From Actinomycetota bacterium (lineage in GTDB: Bacteria; Actinomycetota; Actinomycetes; Actinomycetales; Microbacteriaceae): a stretch of 5,084 bases of DNA. Each line of letters opens with the position of its first letter. The first letter of the stretch is position 1. Where the stretch lies: the NCBI GenBank assembly GCA_009704225.1, contig WLEN01000063.1, positions 1 to 5,084 on the forward strand, given 5' to 3'. The position numbers and the translations under genes were made by a program. Below the pieces are notes generated by a model. The model saw nothing but the letters and a program-made list of their open reading frames with translations. It was not told the DNA's origin and did not search any database. Below, piece after piece: positions 1 to 5,084 of the stretch.

Positions 1-987
1 AAGAATGTCGACCTCGAAGTTCTCGCGCGCAAGACCCCCGGCTACACAGGCGCAGATCTGGCCAACGTCATCAACGAAGCCGCGCTTCTCACTGCTCGTC
101 AGGGCAAGACCGAATTGACCAACGAAACTCTCGACGAGGCCGTCGACCGTGTCATGGCTGGCCCGCAGAAACGTTCGCGGATCATGAAGGACAAGGAACG
201 GCTCATCACCGCGTATCACGAAGGTGGTCACGCTCTGGCGGCGGCCGCAATGCGCCAGACCGACCCCGTGACGAAGGTCACGATTCTTCCCCGTGGGCGC
301 GCTCTCGGCTACACGATGGTGATGCCACTCGACGACAAGTATTCGATCACCCGCAACGAACTGCTCGACCAGTTGGCCTACGCCATGGGCGGGCGAGTCG
401 CCGAAGAAATCGTCTTCCACGACCCAACAACGGGTGCGTCGAACGACATCGAAAAGGCGACCGGAATCGCTCGCCGCATGGTCACCGAGTTCGGAATGTC
501 TACCGTGGTGGGGTCCGTGAAATTGGGCTCGGGCTCTGGCGAGATGTTCCTTGGTCGTGACGTGGGGCACCAGCGCGATTACAGCGACGGTGTCGCTGAA
601 CGGGTTGACGCGGAGGTTCGCGCACTCATCGACACGGCGCGTGACGAGGCATGGACAGTGCTGACGGCCAACCGCCCAATTCTCGACCAGCTCGCGAAGG
701 AACTGCTCGAGAAGGAAACGCTCGACCACAATCAGCTTGCGACAATTTTCGCCAAGGTCAAGAAACTGCCCGAACGTCCCGTGTGGAAATCAAACCCTAA
801 GCGTCCCGTGTCGACAAAGGGACCGATTAAGGTTCCGGCGCGCATCGCGCTCGATTCGGACGCGTCGACACCGGCTAAGTCGACCGCGAAGACGAAGCCT
901 GCTGCACAAGCAAAGCCGGCAGTCAAGGCACAGTCCTCGACCGCAGTAAAGCCCGCGGCCAAGCGGACGAAGCCGGCCGCGAAGTAG
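1..987 (+). CDS. ftsH: ATP-dependent zinc metalloprotease FtsH, C-terminal part (5' end outside window)
   Basis: Membrane-anchored AAA+ protease that unfolds and degrades membrane and short-lived cytosolic proteins as a hexamer. The frame is open from base 1, so the N-terminal membrane segments and the Walker motifs lie upstream; 328 codons are visible. Residues 1-45 are the end of the AAA+ module, with the lid helix containing [18 protein letters not shown]. The M41 peptidase domain follows. The zinc site HEGGH is at fragment residues 73-77 (bases 217-231), and the third ligand is probably the Asp of SNDIEKAT, residue 149 (bases 445-447). All catalytic residues in view are intact. HEGGH instead of HEAGH is usual in actinobacteria. 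After about residue 260 the protein becomes a Lys/Ala/Pro/Ser-rich tail ending in KPAA repeats, probably disordered. The TTG at 115 is internal and not a start. The stop at 985-987 is 5 bases before folE, so the two are probably co-transcribed. Confidence 0.97.
   Translation, partial: KNVDLEVLARKTPGYTGADLANVINEAALLTARQGKTELTNETLDEAVDRVMAGPQKRSRIMKDKERLITAYHEGGHALAAAAMRQTDPVTKVTILPRGRALGYTMVMPLDDKYSITRNELLDQLAYAMGGRVAEEIVFHDPTTGASNDIEKATGIARRMVTEFGMSTVVGSVKLGSGSGEMFLGRDVGHQRDYSDGVAERVDAEVRALIDTARDEAWTVLTANRPILDQLAKELLEKETLDHNQLATIFAKVKKLPERPVWKSNPKRPVSTKGPIKVPARIALDSDASTPAKSTAKTKPAAQAKPAVKAQSSTAVKPAAKRTKPAAK
895..984 (+). repeat. Degenerate KPA(A/V) repeats encoding the basic FtsH tail
   Basis: The last 30 codons of ftsH hold four KPAA/KPAV units spaced irregularly, with further Lys and Ala between them. 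The DNA copies differ at synonymous positions, so this is a protein-level low-complexity repeat and not a recent tandem duplication. The tail is strongly basic and has almost no bulky hydrophobic residues, which fits an unstructured extension. Its function cannot be read from the sequence. Confidence 0.6.
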
Positions 988-992
988 TTTTC

Positions 993-1568
993 ATGGCCAT
1001 CGATCGGGACCGCATCGCCGCGGCTGTGAGGGAAATCCTTGTGGCCATCGGCGAAGACCCATCACGTGACGGATTGCGCGAGACGCCCGTTCGAGTCGCC
1101 GACGCGATGGCAGAACTCTATGCGGGCGTCGGCGCGGACGCGACCGAGGGGCTGCGCGATAGCGCGTCGACCGCTGATGTTGTGTCGCATGACCCCGTCA
1201 TCGTCCGCGACCTCTCTTTCCGTTCGATGTGCGAACATCACCTACTGCCGTTTCACGGTGTCGCCCACATCGCGTATGAACCAACCGACACGGTCGTCGG
1301 TCTTGGGCGCTTGGCTCGAGTGCTTGACACGATTTCGTCCCGACCCCAGGTTCAGGAACGAATCGGTATCGAGATCTGTGACGCGCTTACGGCCGGCGTC
1401 GGAGCGAGCGGAGCGCTCGTTGTTCTCGACGCTCGTCATGATTGTGTCTCGGCTCGTGGAGCCAAGCAGACCGAGGCATCGGCCGTTACCGTCACCGCGA
1501 CCGGAAGCTTTGCTCTCGAACCAACCCGTTCCGCGCTCCTCACTCTGATTGGCCGGGGAGATGGCTAA
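993..1568 (+). CDS. folE: GTP cyclohydrolase I
   Basis: Converts GTP to 7,8-dihydroneopterin triphosphate with release of formate, the first step of tetrahydrofolate synthesis; cytosolic, homodecameric in the known family members. The 191 residues match the usual core length. The E. coli active site maps with a constant offset of 30. Zinc ligands are Cys80 and His83 in SMCEHHLLPF and Cys151 in ARHDCVSARG. Catalytic His82, then Gln121 and Glu122 in RPQVQER, His149 and Arg155 are all present. The positions of E. coli Ser135 and Lys136 are Gly105 and Arg106 (GLGRLARV), which I recall as common in Microbacteriaceae. ATG 993 is the only sensible start. It lies 5 bases after the ftsH stop with only a weak GAAG (981-984) as ribosome site, so translation is probably coupled to ftsH. 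The stop lies inside the folP start region. Confidence 0.96.
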   Translation: MAIDRDRIAAAVREILVAIGEDPSRDGLRETPVRVADAMAELYAGVGADATEGLRDSASTADVVSHDPVIVRDLSFRSMCEHHLLPFHGVAHIAYEPTDTVVGLGRLARVLDTISSRPQVQERIGIEICDALTAGVGASGALVVLDARHDCVSARGAKQTEASAVTVTATGSFALEPTRSALLTLIGRGDG

Positions 1569-2361
1569 CCGTCCCCTCGTTTTCGGTGTCCTCAACGTCA
1601 CGCCGGATTCGTTCAGTGACGGTGGGCTATGGGATTCGCCAGACAGTGCAATCGAGCACGCGCGTGCGATGGTGGCGGATGGCGCTGATGTCATTGATGT
1701 CGGGGGAGAATCGACTCGCCCCGGCGCGTCACGAATCGGCGATGACGAAGAGCGCCGTCGAGTCGAACCCGTGATTCGCGCTCTGGTCGCAGACGGCATT
1801 TCGGTGTCGCTTGACACGATGCGAGCCGACACCGCACGGCTCGGAATCGACCTTGGCGTCGATTACATCAACGATGTGTCAGGTGGACTGTCAGACCCCG
1901 CAATGCTCGGCGTCGTCGCCCACAGCGACGTGACGTACATCGCGATGCACTGGCGCGGCGACAGCGATGTCATGGATGGGAACTCCACCTACGGCGACGT
2001 CACTCGCGACGTTCTGACTGAGCTACGCGCGCGAATCGACGCGGTTCTTGCGGCCGGGGTTACACCAGGGAAACTGTGGATTGATCCGGGGCTCGGATTC
2101 GCCAAAACCGCCGTCCACAACTGGCAACTACTGCGGGACCTTAACCAGTTCGCCGCATTGGGGCATCCGGTTCTTGTCGGGGCGTCACGCAAGCGATTCC
2201 TCGCGCCGTTCGGCGAACAACCCGCCGACCGCGATCAGGCGACCGCAATCATCAGCGTCCTTTCCGCCGAGGCGGGTGTGGCCGCGGTTCGTGTTCACGA
2301 TGTTGCTCGAACGGTGGAGGCCCTTGACGTCCGAAACTCCTGGTGGGGAGGTGCCGGATGA
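1561..2361 (+). CDS. folP: Dihydropteroate synthase
   Basis: Condenses 6-hydroxymethyl-dihydropterin pyrophosphate with p-aminobenzoate to give 7,8-dihydropteroate; it is the sulfonamide target, a cytosolic TIM barrel. With the ATG at 1561 it has 266 residues, normal for the family. Both signatures are complete: GVLNVTPDSFSDGG (residues 9-22) and IDVGGESTRPGA (45-56). NDVSGG, MHWRG, IDPGLGF, the SRK of GASRKRF, and VRVHDV follow in family order. The positions matching E. coli Phe28, Thr62 and Pro64, where sulfonamide-resistance changes occur, are Phe18, Thr52 and Pro54, so no resistance change is seen there. A TTG at 1549, directly after an in-frame TGA, would add four residues; I prefer the ATG because it begins right before the conserved strand. 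A GGGGAG at 1555-1560 abuts this ATG too closely to be a normal ribosome site, so reinitiation from folE (8-base overlap) is likely. Confidence 0.95.
   Translation: MANRPLVFGVLNVTPDSFSDGGLWDSPDSAIEHARAMVADGADVIDVGGESTRPGASRIGDDEERRRVEPVIRALVADGISVSLDTMRADTARLGIDLGVDYINDVSGGLSDPAMLGVVAHSDVTYIAMHWRGDSDVMDGNSTYGDVTRDVLTELRARIDAVLAAGVTPGKLWIDPGLGFAKTAVHNWQLLRDLNQFAALGHPVLVGASRKRFLAPFGEQPADRDQATAIISVLSAEAGVAAVRVHDVARTVEALDVRNSWWGGAG
2345..2351 (+). promoter_or_regulatory. Ribosome binding site of folB
   Basis: GGGGAGG lies 6 bases before the ATG at 2358, inside the end of folP. It is the best ribosome site within the folate cluster. It decides the folB start in favour of 2358 over the in-frame GTG at 2343, which would precede it. 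Confidence 0.75.
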
Positions 2362-2711
2362 CCGACGAGATTCGCCTGCGTGGGCTTCGGGCCTTCGCGC
2401 ACCACGGTCTGTTCGATGACGAACGCGCCAATGGCCAAGAATTCGTTATCGACGTCGACGCGCGTGTTTCCCTGTCGGGTTTGGGCGATGACATCGAGCA
2501 GACGATTCATTACGGTGAACTCGCGGTCGCCATCGTCGAGGCAGTCGAGACCAACCCGGTAGACCTCATTGAAACCGTCGCCGAGCGTGTCGCCGATATC
2601 GTTCTGGGGTTTGGAGCACTCTCCACTCGGGTCGAGGTTCACAAGCCCAGCGCGCCAATTACCGTGCGGTTCGATGATGTGTCTGTCGTGATTGAACGGG
2701 CTCGACCGTGA
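2358..2711 (+). CDS. folB: Dihydroneopterin aldolase
   Basis: Cleaves 7,8-dihydroneopterin to 6-hydroxymethyl-7,8-dihydropterin and glycolaldehyde, feeding FolK. The 117 residues are the normal length for this small tunnel-fold enzyme. Family features in order: GLRAFAHHGLFDDE near the N-terminus with Glu22 matching the conserved substrate-anchoring Glu, IHYGEL with Tyr52, LIETVAERVA with Glu72 binding the pterin ring, and HKPSAPI with Lys96 as the likely catalytic base. The C-terminal strand VSVVIER is typical. The start is the ATG at 2358, overlapping the folP stop as ATGA and preceded by a strong ribosome site. The gene ends in a GTGA overlap with folK. It could also epimerise dihydroneopterin, as some family members do; the sequence does not tell. 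Confidence 0.95.
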   Translation: MTDEIRLRGLRAFAHHGLFDDERANGQEFVIDVDARVSLSGLGDDIEQTIHYGELAVAIVEAVETNPVDLIETVAERVADIVLGFGALSTRVEVHKPSAPITVRFDDVSVVIERARP

Positions 2712-3175
2712 TCCGCGCCGTCATCGCGATGGGTGCAAACCTGGGAGACCGCTCCGACACAATCGCGTCCGCGATCGAACGCCTCGGCGCGACCGACGGT
2801 GTTGACCTTGTCGCCGTGTCCGAACTCGTTGAGACCGTTGCGATTCGACCGGACGGGCCTGACGACACCCACCCCAACTACCTCAACGGTGTCGCGATCG
2901 TCGACACGACACTTTCTGCCGCGAGTCTTCTCGCGGTCCTGCACTCAATCGAAGACGACCACGGGCGGACCCGCACCGAACGCTGGGGCGACAGGACTCT
3001 CGACCTCGACCTGATCGTGTTCGGCGACGTGATCGAAGACGGCAACATCGTCATTCCACACCCGCGCGCGCACGAGCGTTCGTTTGTGCTTGGGCCGTGG
3101 CTTAGCCTCGACCCTGATGCGGCTATCCCCGGGCGAGGACTCGTGCGCGAGCTACCAGCGGCGGTGTCCGCGTGA
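2708..3175 (+). CDS. folK: 2-amino-4-hydroxy-6-hydroxymethyldihydropteridine pyrophosphokinase (HPPK)
   Basis: Transfers pyrophosphate from ATP to 6-hydroxymethyl-7,8-dihydropterin, making the FolP substrate. The 155 residues match the single-domain bacterial enzyme. Visible motifs: GANLGDR (residues 9-15), YLNGV with Asn60, Glu82 in the helix before HGRTR, RWGDRTLDLDLI with the two magnesium-binding aspartates Asp99 and Asp101, and IPHPRAHERSFVL with His118 and the basic residues that grip ATP. All residues expected from the E. coli enzyme (Asn55, Glu77, Asp95, Asp97, His115) have counterparts. The start is the GTG at 2708, in a GTGA overlap with the folB stop. Only a weak AACGGG lies upstream, so it probably depends on translational coupling. 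It also ends in a GTGA overlap with the next gene. Confidence 0.95.
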   Translation: MIRAVIAMGANLGDRSDTIASAIERLGATDGVDLVAVSELVETVAIRPDGPDDTHPNYLNGVAIVDTTLSAASLLAVLHSIEDDHGRTRTERWGDRTLDLDLIVFGDVIEDGNIVIPHPRAHERSFVLGPWLSLDPDAAIPGRGLVRELPAAVSA

Positions 3176-3627
3176 AAAAGACGAATCCGCTATTCCTCGT
3201 TGGGCTCACTCCGTTTGCGTTCGGCGTCGGGTTCGCGCTCGACTGGGTGCTCGTCAGCACCGGCCGAACCGCAGTTCCCGTTCCGTGGACGCTGTCGATC
3301 TGTCTCGTCCTCATCGGCATGGCGGTGCTTGCGCTCGGCGCGCGCGTTCGCTGGGCGGTGAAACCGGTCAAGGGCCGCCGCATCGATCCCATCGCCGCGG
3401 TGACGATTGTTCAACTGGCCAAGGCTTCGGCGCTCGGCGGAACGCTGTTCTTCGGTGCGACCGTCGGGCTACTCGCGTTCTCGACATCGAGACCCGTTGT
3501 CGTCGATGCCGTTATCCCTTCTAACATTGGCGGTGTCGTAGCATCACTCGTGCTCGTTGCCGCAGCGCTGGTCGCTGAGTGGTGGTGCGTGTTGCCCCCC
3601 CAAGACCCGGACGGAGAACCCGCATGA
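3172..3627 (+). CDS. DUF3180 family membrane protein of unknown function
   Basis: An actinobacterial membrane protein regularly found just after folK; its function is not known. The 151 residues contain four hydrophobic segments at roughly 7-28, 37-57, 84-103 and 118-138. A basic loop (KPVKGRRIDP, residues 64-73) between segments 2 and 3 would be cytosolic under the positive-inside rule. The KASALGG start of segment 3 and the AEWWCVLPP near the C-terminus fit the family pattern as I remember it. The start is the GTG at 3172 in a GTGA overlap with folK, with no good ribosome site, so it is probably translated by coupling. A run of seven C (3595-3601) encodes the LPP segment; slippage there would alter only the last residues. 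A role in pterin or folate handling is suggested by location alone; no catalytic motif is visible. Confidence 0.85.
   Translation: MKKTNPLFLVGLTPFAFGVGFALDWVLVSTGRTAVPVPWTLSICLVLIGMAVLALGARVRWAVKPVKGRRIDPIAAVTIVQLAKASALGGTLFFGATVGLLAFSTSRPVVVDAVIPSNIGGVVASLVLVAAALVAEWWCVLPPQDPDGEPA
3613..3618 (+). promoter_or_regulatory. Ribosome binding site of the DUF2520-type gene
   Basis: GGAGAA lies 5 bases before the ATG at 3624, inside the end of the DUF3180 gene. It supports a start at 3624 (or the adjacent ATG at 3627) over an in-frame upstream start at 3579, which would add 15 residues ahead of the Rossmann strand. Confidence 0.65.
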
Positions 3628-4361
3628 TGACGCCAGGTCGACTCGAGGTCGGACTCGTCGGAACTGCGCCGGAACTCGCGATCATTGGGCTTGCACTTGC
3701 TGGAGCTGGACATTTCCCGTGGACCATCACCGAGCCCGCCCCAGCCGACCGCGAGCGGGTTGTTTCGTTGTTGCGAGGGGTGTCCGTTCAATCGCCCGCG
3801 GAGGTCGTCGCGGCCACCCAGCTGGTGATTATTGGGGCTGGCGAGGGTGAGACGGTCGCCGAAATCGTCGAGTCGCTCGCCGACTCGTGGCGTCCCGGCC
3901 AGATTGTTGTGCACACCTCGGCCGAATTTGGCATCGGAGTTCTCGAGCCCGCGACCCGTAAAGGCGCGATTCCGCTCGCGGTTCACCCTGTCCTCACCTT
4001 CACGGGAACGTCGCTCGACTTGCACCGCATGAAGGACGCGTATTTCGCGGTCACGGCACCGAGTGTCGCACTGCCCATCGCCCAAGCCCTGGTCGTGGAA
4101 ATGGGAGGCGAACCGTTTGTCATCGCCGAGGACGACCGCCCAGCGTATGCGGACGCGGTCGCGACCGTTGCCGAGTTTTCGCGGGCAATCGTCGACCAGT
4201 CGACGTTCCGACTCCAGGAAATCGGTGTCGAACACCCCGGTGCGGTCCTGCGCGCTCTCGCACATTCCGCAGTCGAAGAAGCGCTGCGGGCATCGTCGGA
4301 CGGAGCAATCGATCCGATTGGTCGTTGGCTCGACGACACCACGTCCGATGACGACGACTGA
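3624..4361 (+). CDS. Rossmann-like protein with DUF2520-type domain, function unknown
   Basis: 245 residues resembling the Rossmann-like/DUF2520 proteins often annotated as NADP-dependent oxidoreductases related to ketopantoate or pyrroline-carboxylate reductases. The first strand RLEVGLVG (6-13) is followed by GTAPEL (13-18) where relatives have GxGxxG, so the second and third glycines are missing. The strand QLVIIGAG (66-73) then has a GEGE turn where relatives have a VPD-like sequence. The best matching part is central: VVHTSAEFG (95-103), IPLAVHPVLTFTGTS (116-130) and VTAP (143-146). The C-terminal helical part (DRPAYADAVATVAEFSRAIV onward) looks like the short Microbacteriaceae form and lacks the last 50 or so residues of longer homologues. 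It ends in an acidic tail (SDDDD). It begins in an ATGA overlap with the DUF3180 gene. In many actinobacteria this gene sits beside panC, hinting at pantothenate synthesis, but no panC is present here. Enzymatic activity is uncertain. Confidence 0.82.
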   Translation: MMTPGRLEVGLVGTAPELAIIGLALAGAGHFPWTITEPAPADRERVVSLLRGVSVQSPAEVVAATQLVIIGAGEGETVAEIVESLADSWRPGQIVVHTSAEFGIGVLEPATRKGAIPLAVHPVLTFTGTSLDLHRMKDAYFAVTAPSVALPIAQALVVEMGGEPFVIAEDDRPAYADAVATVAEFSRAIVDQSTFRLQEIGVEHPGAVLRALAHSAVEEALRASSDGAIDPIGRWLDDTTSDDDD

Positions 4362-4383
4362 ATCCGTTCACGGCTCGACGAAC

Positions 4384-4397
4384 CTGCCCATCGGCAG
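4384..4397. repeat. Short perfect inverted repeat in the gap before lysS
   Basis: CTGCC and GGCAG form a 5-bp stem with a 4-base loop. It lies 22 bases after the preceding stop codon. No run of T follows, so it is not a typical intrinsic terminator, and a stem this short can occur by chance in GC-rich DNA. Confidence 0.3.
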
Positions 4398-4408
4398 AGC
4401 ACCCGAAC

Positions 4409-4427
4409 GGTAACCTTGATAGGTACC
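4409..4427. repeat. Imperfect inverted repeat directly before the lysS ribosome site
   Basis: GGTAACCT and AGGTACC pair as seven base pairs with one bulged A (4413) around a TGAT loop (4417-4420). The right arm ends immediately before the ribosome site. It could be an operator or an RNA hairpin influencing lysS translation, and it overlaps a possible -10 element. No T run follows, so it is not an obvious terminator. Confidence 0.45.
4411..4416 (+). promoter_or_regulatory. Possible -10 element of a lysS promoter
   Basis: TAACCT fits the loose actinobacterial TAnnnT pattern and sits 23 bases before the start codon, which would give a leader of about 15 bases. I see no convincing -35 hexamer at the expected distance. 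The 78-base gap after a run of overlapping genes makes a separate promoter reasonable, but read-through from the folate operon is equally possible. Confidence 0.3.
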
Positions 4428-4435
4428 AGAAGGGG
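4428..4435 (+). promoter_or_regulatory. Ribosome binding site of lysS
   Basis: AGAAGGGG lies 4 bases before the ATG at 4440. It is purine-rich and supports that start. Confidence 0.65.
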
Positions 4436-4439
4436 CGCT

Positions 4440-5084
4440 ATGACTGACGAGACCGAACTCTCGGCCGACGAGATTATCGAACAGAAGGCTGTTCGTCTCG
4501 CCAAGCGCGCCACGCTTCTCGAAACGGGTGAGGCCTACCCCGTCTCGGTTCCCGTTACCGACACCATCGGTGCGGTCCGTGCCGCTCATCAGGGTCTCGA
4601 CGTTGACGTTTCGACCGGTGTGACTGCGGCCCTCGCCGGCCGAATCGTCCACTCGCGCAACACGGGCAAACTCTGTTTCGCCGCGCTGCAGTCGGGCGAC
4701 GGCGAGCGCATCCAGGCGATGCTGTCCCTCGACGTTGTTGGCGAGGACGCCCTCGAACGATGGAAAGACCTTGTCGACCTCGGTGACCACGTGTTCGTCA
4801 CGGGCGAAGTCATTACGTCCAAGCGCGGCGAACTGTCGATCCTCGTGTCGGAGTGGCAGATGGCGGCGAAGTCACTGTTGCCGTTGCCAAACCTGCACGC
4901 CGAACTGAACGAAGAGACGCGGGTTCGCCAGCGCTACCTCGACCTCATTGTTCGCGACCAAGCACGCCAGAACGTTGTGACCCGCGCGACCGCGATGGCG
5001 TCGCTGCGCGAGACGTTCGCCAAACACGGCTTCCTCGAGATTGAAACACCGATGCTCCAGACGATGCACGGCGGTGCTGCCGCC
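4440..5084 (+). CDS. lysS: Lysyl-tRNA synthetase, class II, N-terminal part (3' end outside window)
   Basis: Charges tRNA-Lys with lysine using ATP; cytosolic homodimer. The frame stays open for 215 codons to the window edge, of roughly 500 expected. An N-terminal helix (about residues 9-30) leads into the OB-fold anticodon-binding domain (about 61-150), recognisable from AGRIVHSRNTGKLCFAALQ and GDHVFVTGEV. The link to the catalytic domain is RVRQRYLDLIV (161-171), typical of LysRS. Class II motif 1 is GFLEIETPML (197-206), followed by HGGAAA at the edge, which continues in LysRS as a conserved segment. Motifs 2 and 3 lie outside. ATG 4440 is chosen because of the ribosome site before it and the normal N-terminal length. 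It is separated from the preceding operon by 78 bases, the only sizeable gap in the window. Confidence 0.96.
   Translation, partial: MTDETELSADEIIEQKAVRLAKRATLLETGEAYPVSVPVTDTIGAVRAAHQGLDVDVSTGVTAALAGRIVHSRNTGKLCFAALQSGDGERIQAMLSLDVVGEDALERWKDLVDLGDHVFVTGEVITSKRGELSILVSEWQMAAKSLLPLPNLHAELNEETRVRQRYLDLIVRDQARQNVVTRATAMASLRETFAKHGFLEIETPMLQTMHGGAAA

Noticed and set aside
115..117. TTG as the start of a short separate protease gene
   Set aside because: The frame is open back to base 1 and the upstream codons encode the conserved FtsH lid helix, so this is an internal leucine codon.
1039..1548. Open frame of 169 codons on the + strand inside folE
   Set aside because: It is a frame-shifted reading of folE giving an Arg/Ser/Pro-rich product; the folE frame holds all catalytic residues.
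1242..1832. Open frame of 196 codons on the - strand across the folE/folP junction
   Set aside because: It is opposite the conserved cores of two certain enzymes; its product is Ser/Arg-rich low complexity with no recognisable domain.
3411..4265. Long open frame of 284 codons on the - strand, opposite the DUF3180 and DUF2520-type genes
   Set aside because: It is antisense to two well-supported coupled genes, its protein resembles no family and is rich in Arg, Asp and Gly. GC-rich genes with biased third positions often give such open antisense frames.
4417..4422. TTGATA as a -35 box for lysS
   Set aside because: A partner -10 at normal spacing would fall on the lysS start codon, which has a good ribosome site before it and so is not leaderless.
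4384..4427. Intrinsic terminator for the folate operon
   Set aside because: The stems are short and not followed by a T run, so I do not call a terminator.
3983..4513. Open frame of 176 codons on the - strand spanning the gap before lysS
   Set aside because: It overlaps the DUF2520-type gene and the lysS start, its product is Ser/Ala/Arg-rich without a known motif, and no ribosome site or promoter was apparent.
1..5084. Mobile element, CRISPR array, defence island or new gene system
   Set aside because: No direct repeats, transposase, integrase, tRNA or spacer pattern was seen; every gene is vertical-type housekeeping with even codon use.

Overview
This window is a stretch of core chromosome from a GC-rich actinobacterium. 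All real genes lie on the + strand and are packed head to tail. Gene order (ftsH, folE, folP, folB, folK, a DUF3180 membrane protein, a DUF2520-type Rossmann protein, lysS) is a familiar actinobacterial arrangement. Two details recalled from memory, not from a search, point to Micrococcales and probably Microbacteriaceae: FolE carries GLGR where most bacteria have GLSK, and the DUF2520 protein is the short form of about 245 residues.

Layout: 1-987 is the 3' part of ftsH (end of the AAA+ module, zinc protease domain, Lys/Ala/Pro-rich tail). From 993 to 3175 run folE, folP, folB and folK. They supply GTP cyclohydrolase I, dihydropteroate synthase, dihydroneopterin aldolase and HPPK, which is dihydropteroate synthesis from GTP apart from the triphosphate-removing phosphatase; folC and DHFR are not in the window. 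folP overlaps folE, and folP/folB and folB/folK overlap by 4 bases (ATGA, GTGA). The same 4-base overlaps tie in a four-helix membrane protein (DUF3180, 3172-3627) and a Rossmann-like DUF2520 protein (3624-4361), so these two unknowns are very probably co-translated with the folate enzymes.

After a 78-base gap (4362-4439) holding two small inverted repeats and a possible -10 element, lysS (class II lysyl-tRNA synthetase) begins at 4440 and runs off the window end while still open.

I see no mobile element, CRISPR array, tRNA, rRNA, prophage or defence gene, and no convincing new system. The best leads are the lost glycine motif in the DUF2520 protein, the tight coupling of DUF3180 to the folate genes, the hairpin just before lysS, and the basic low-complexity tail of FtsH.
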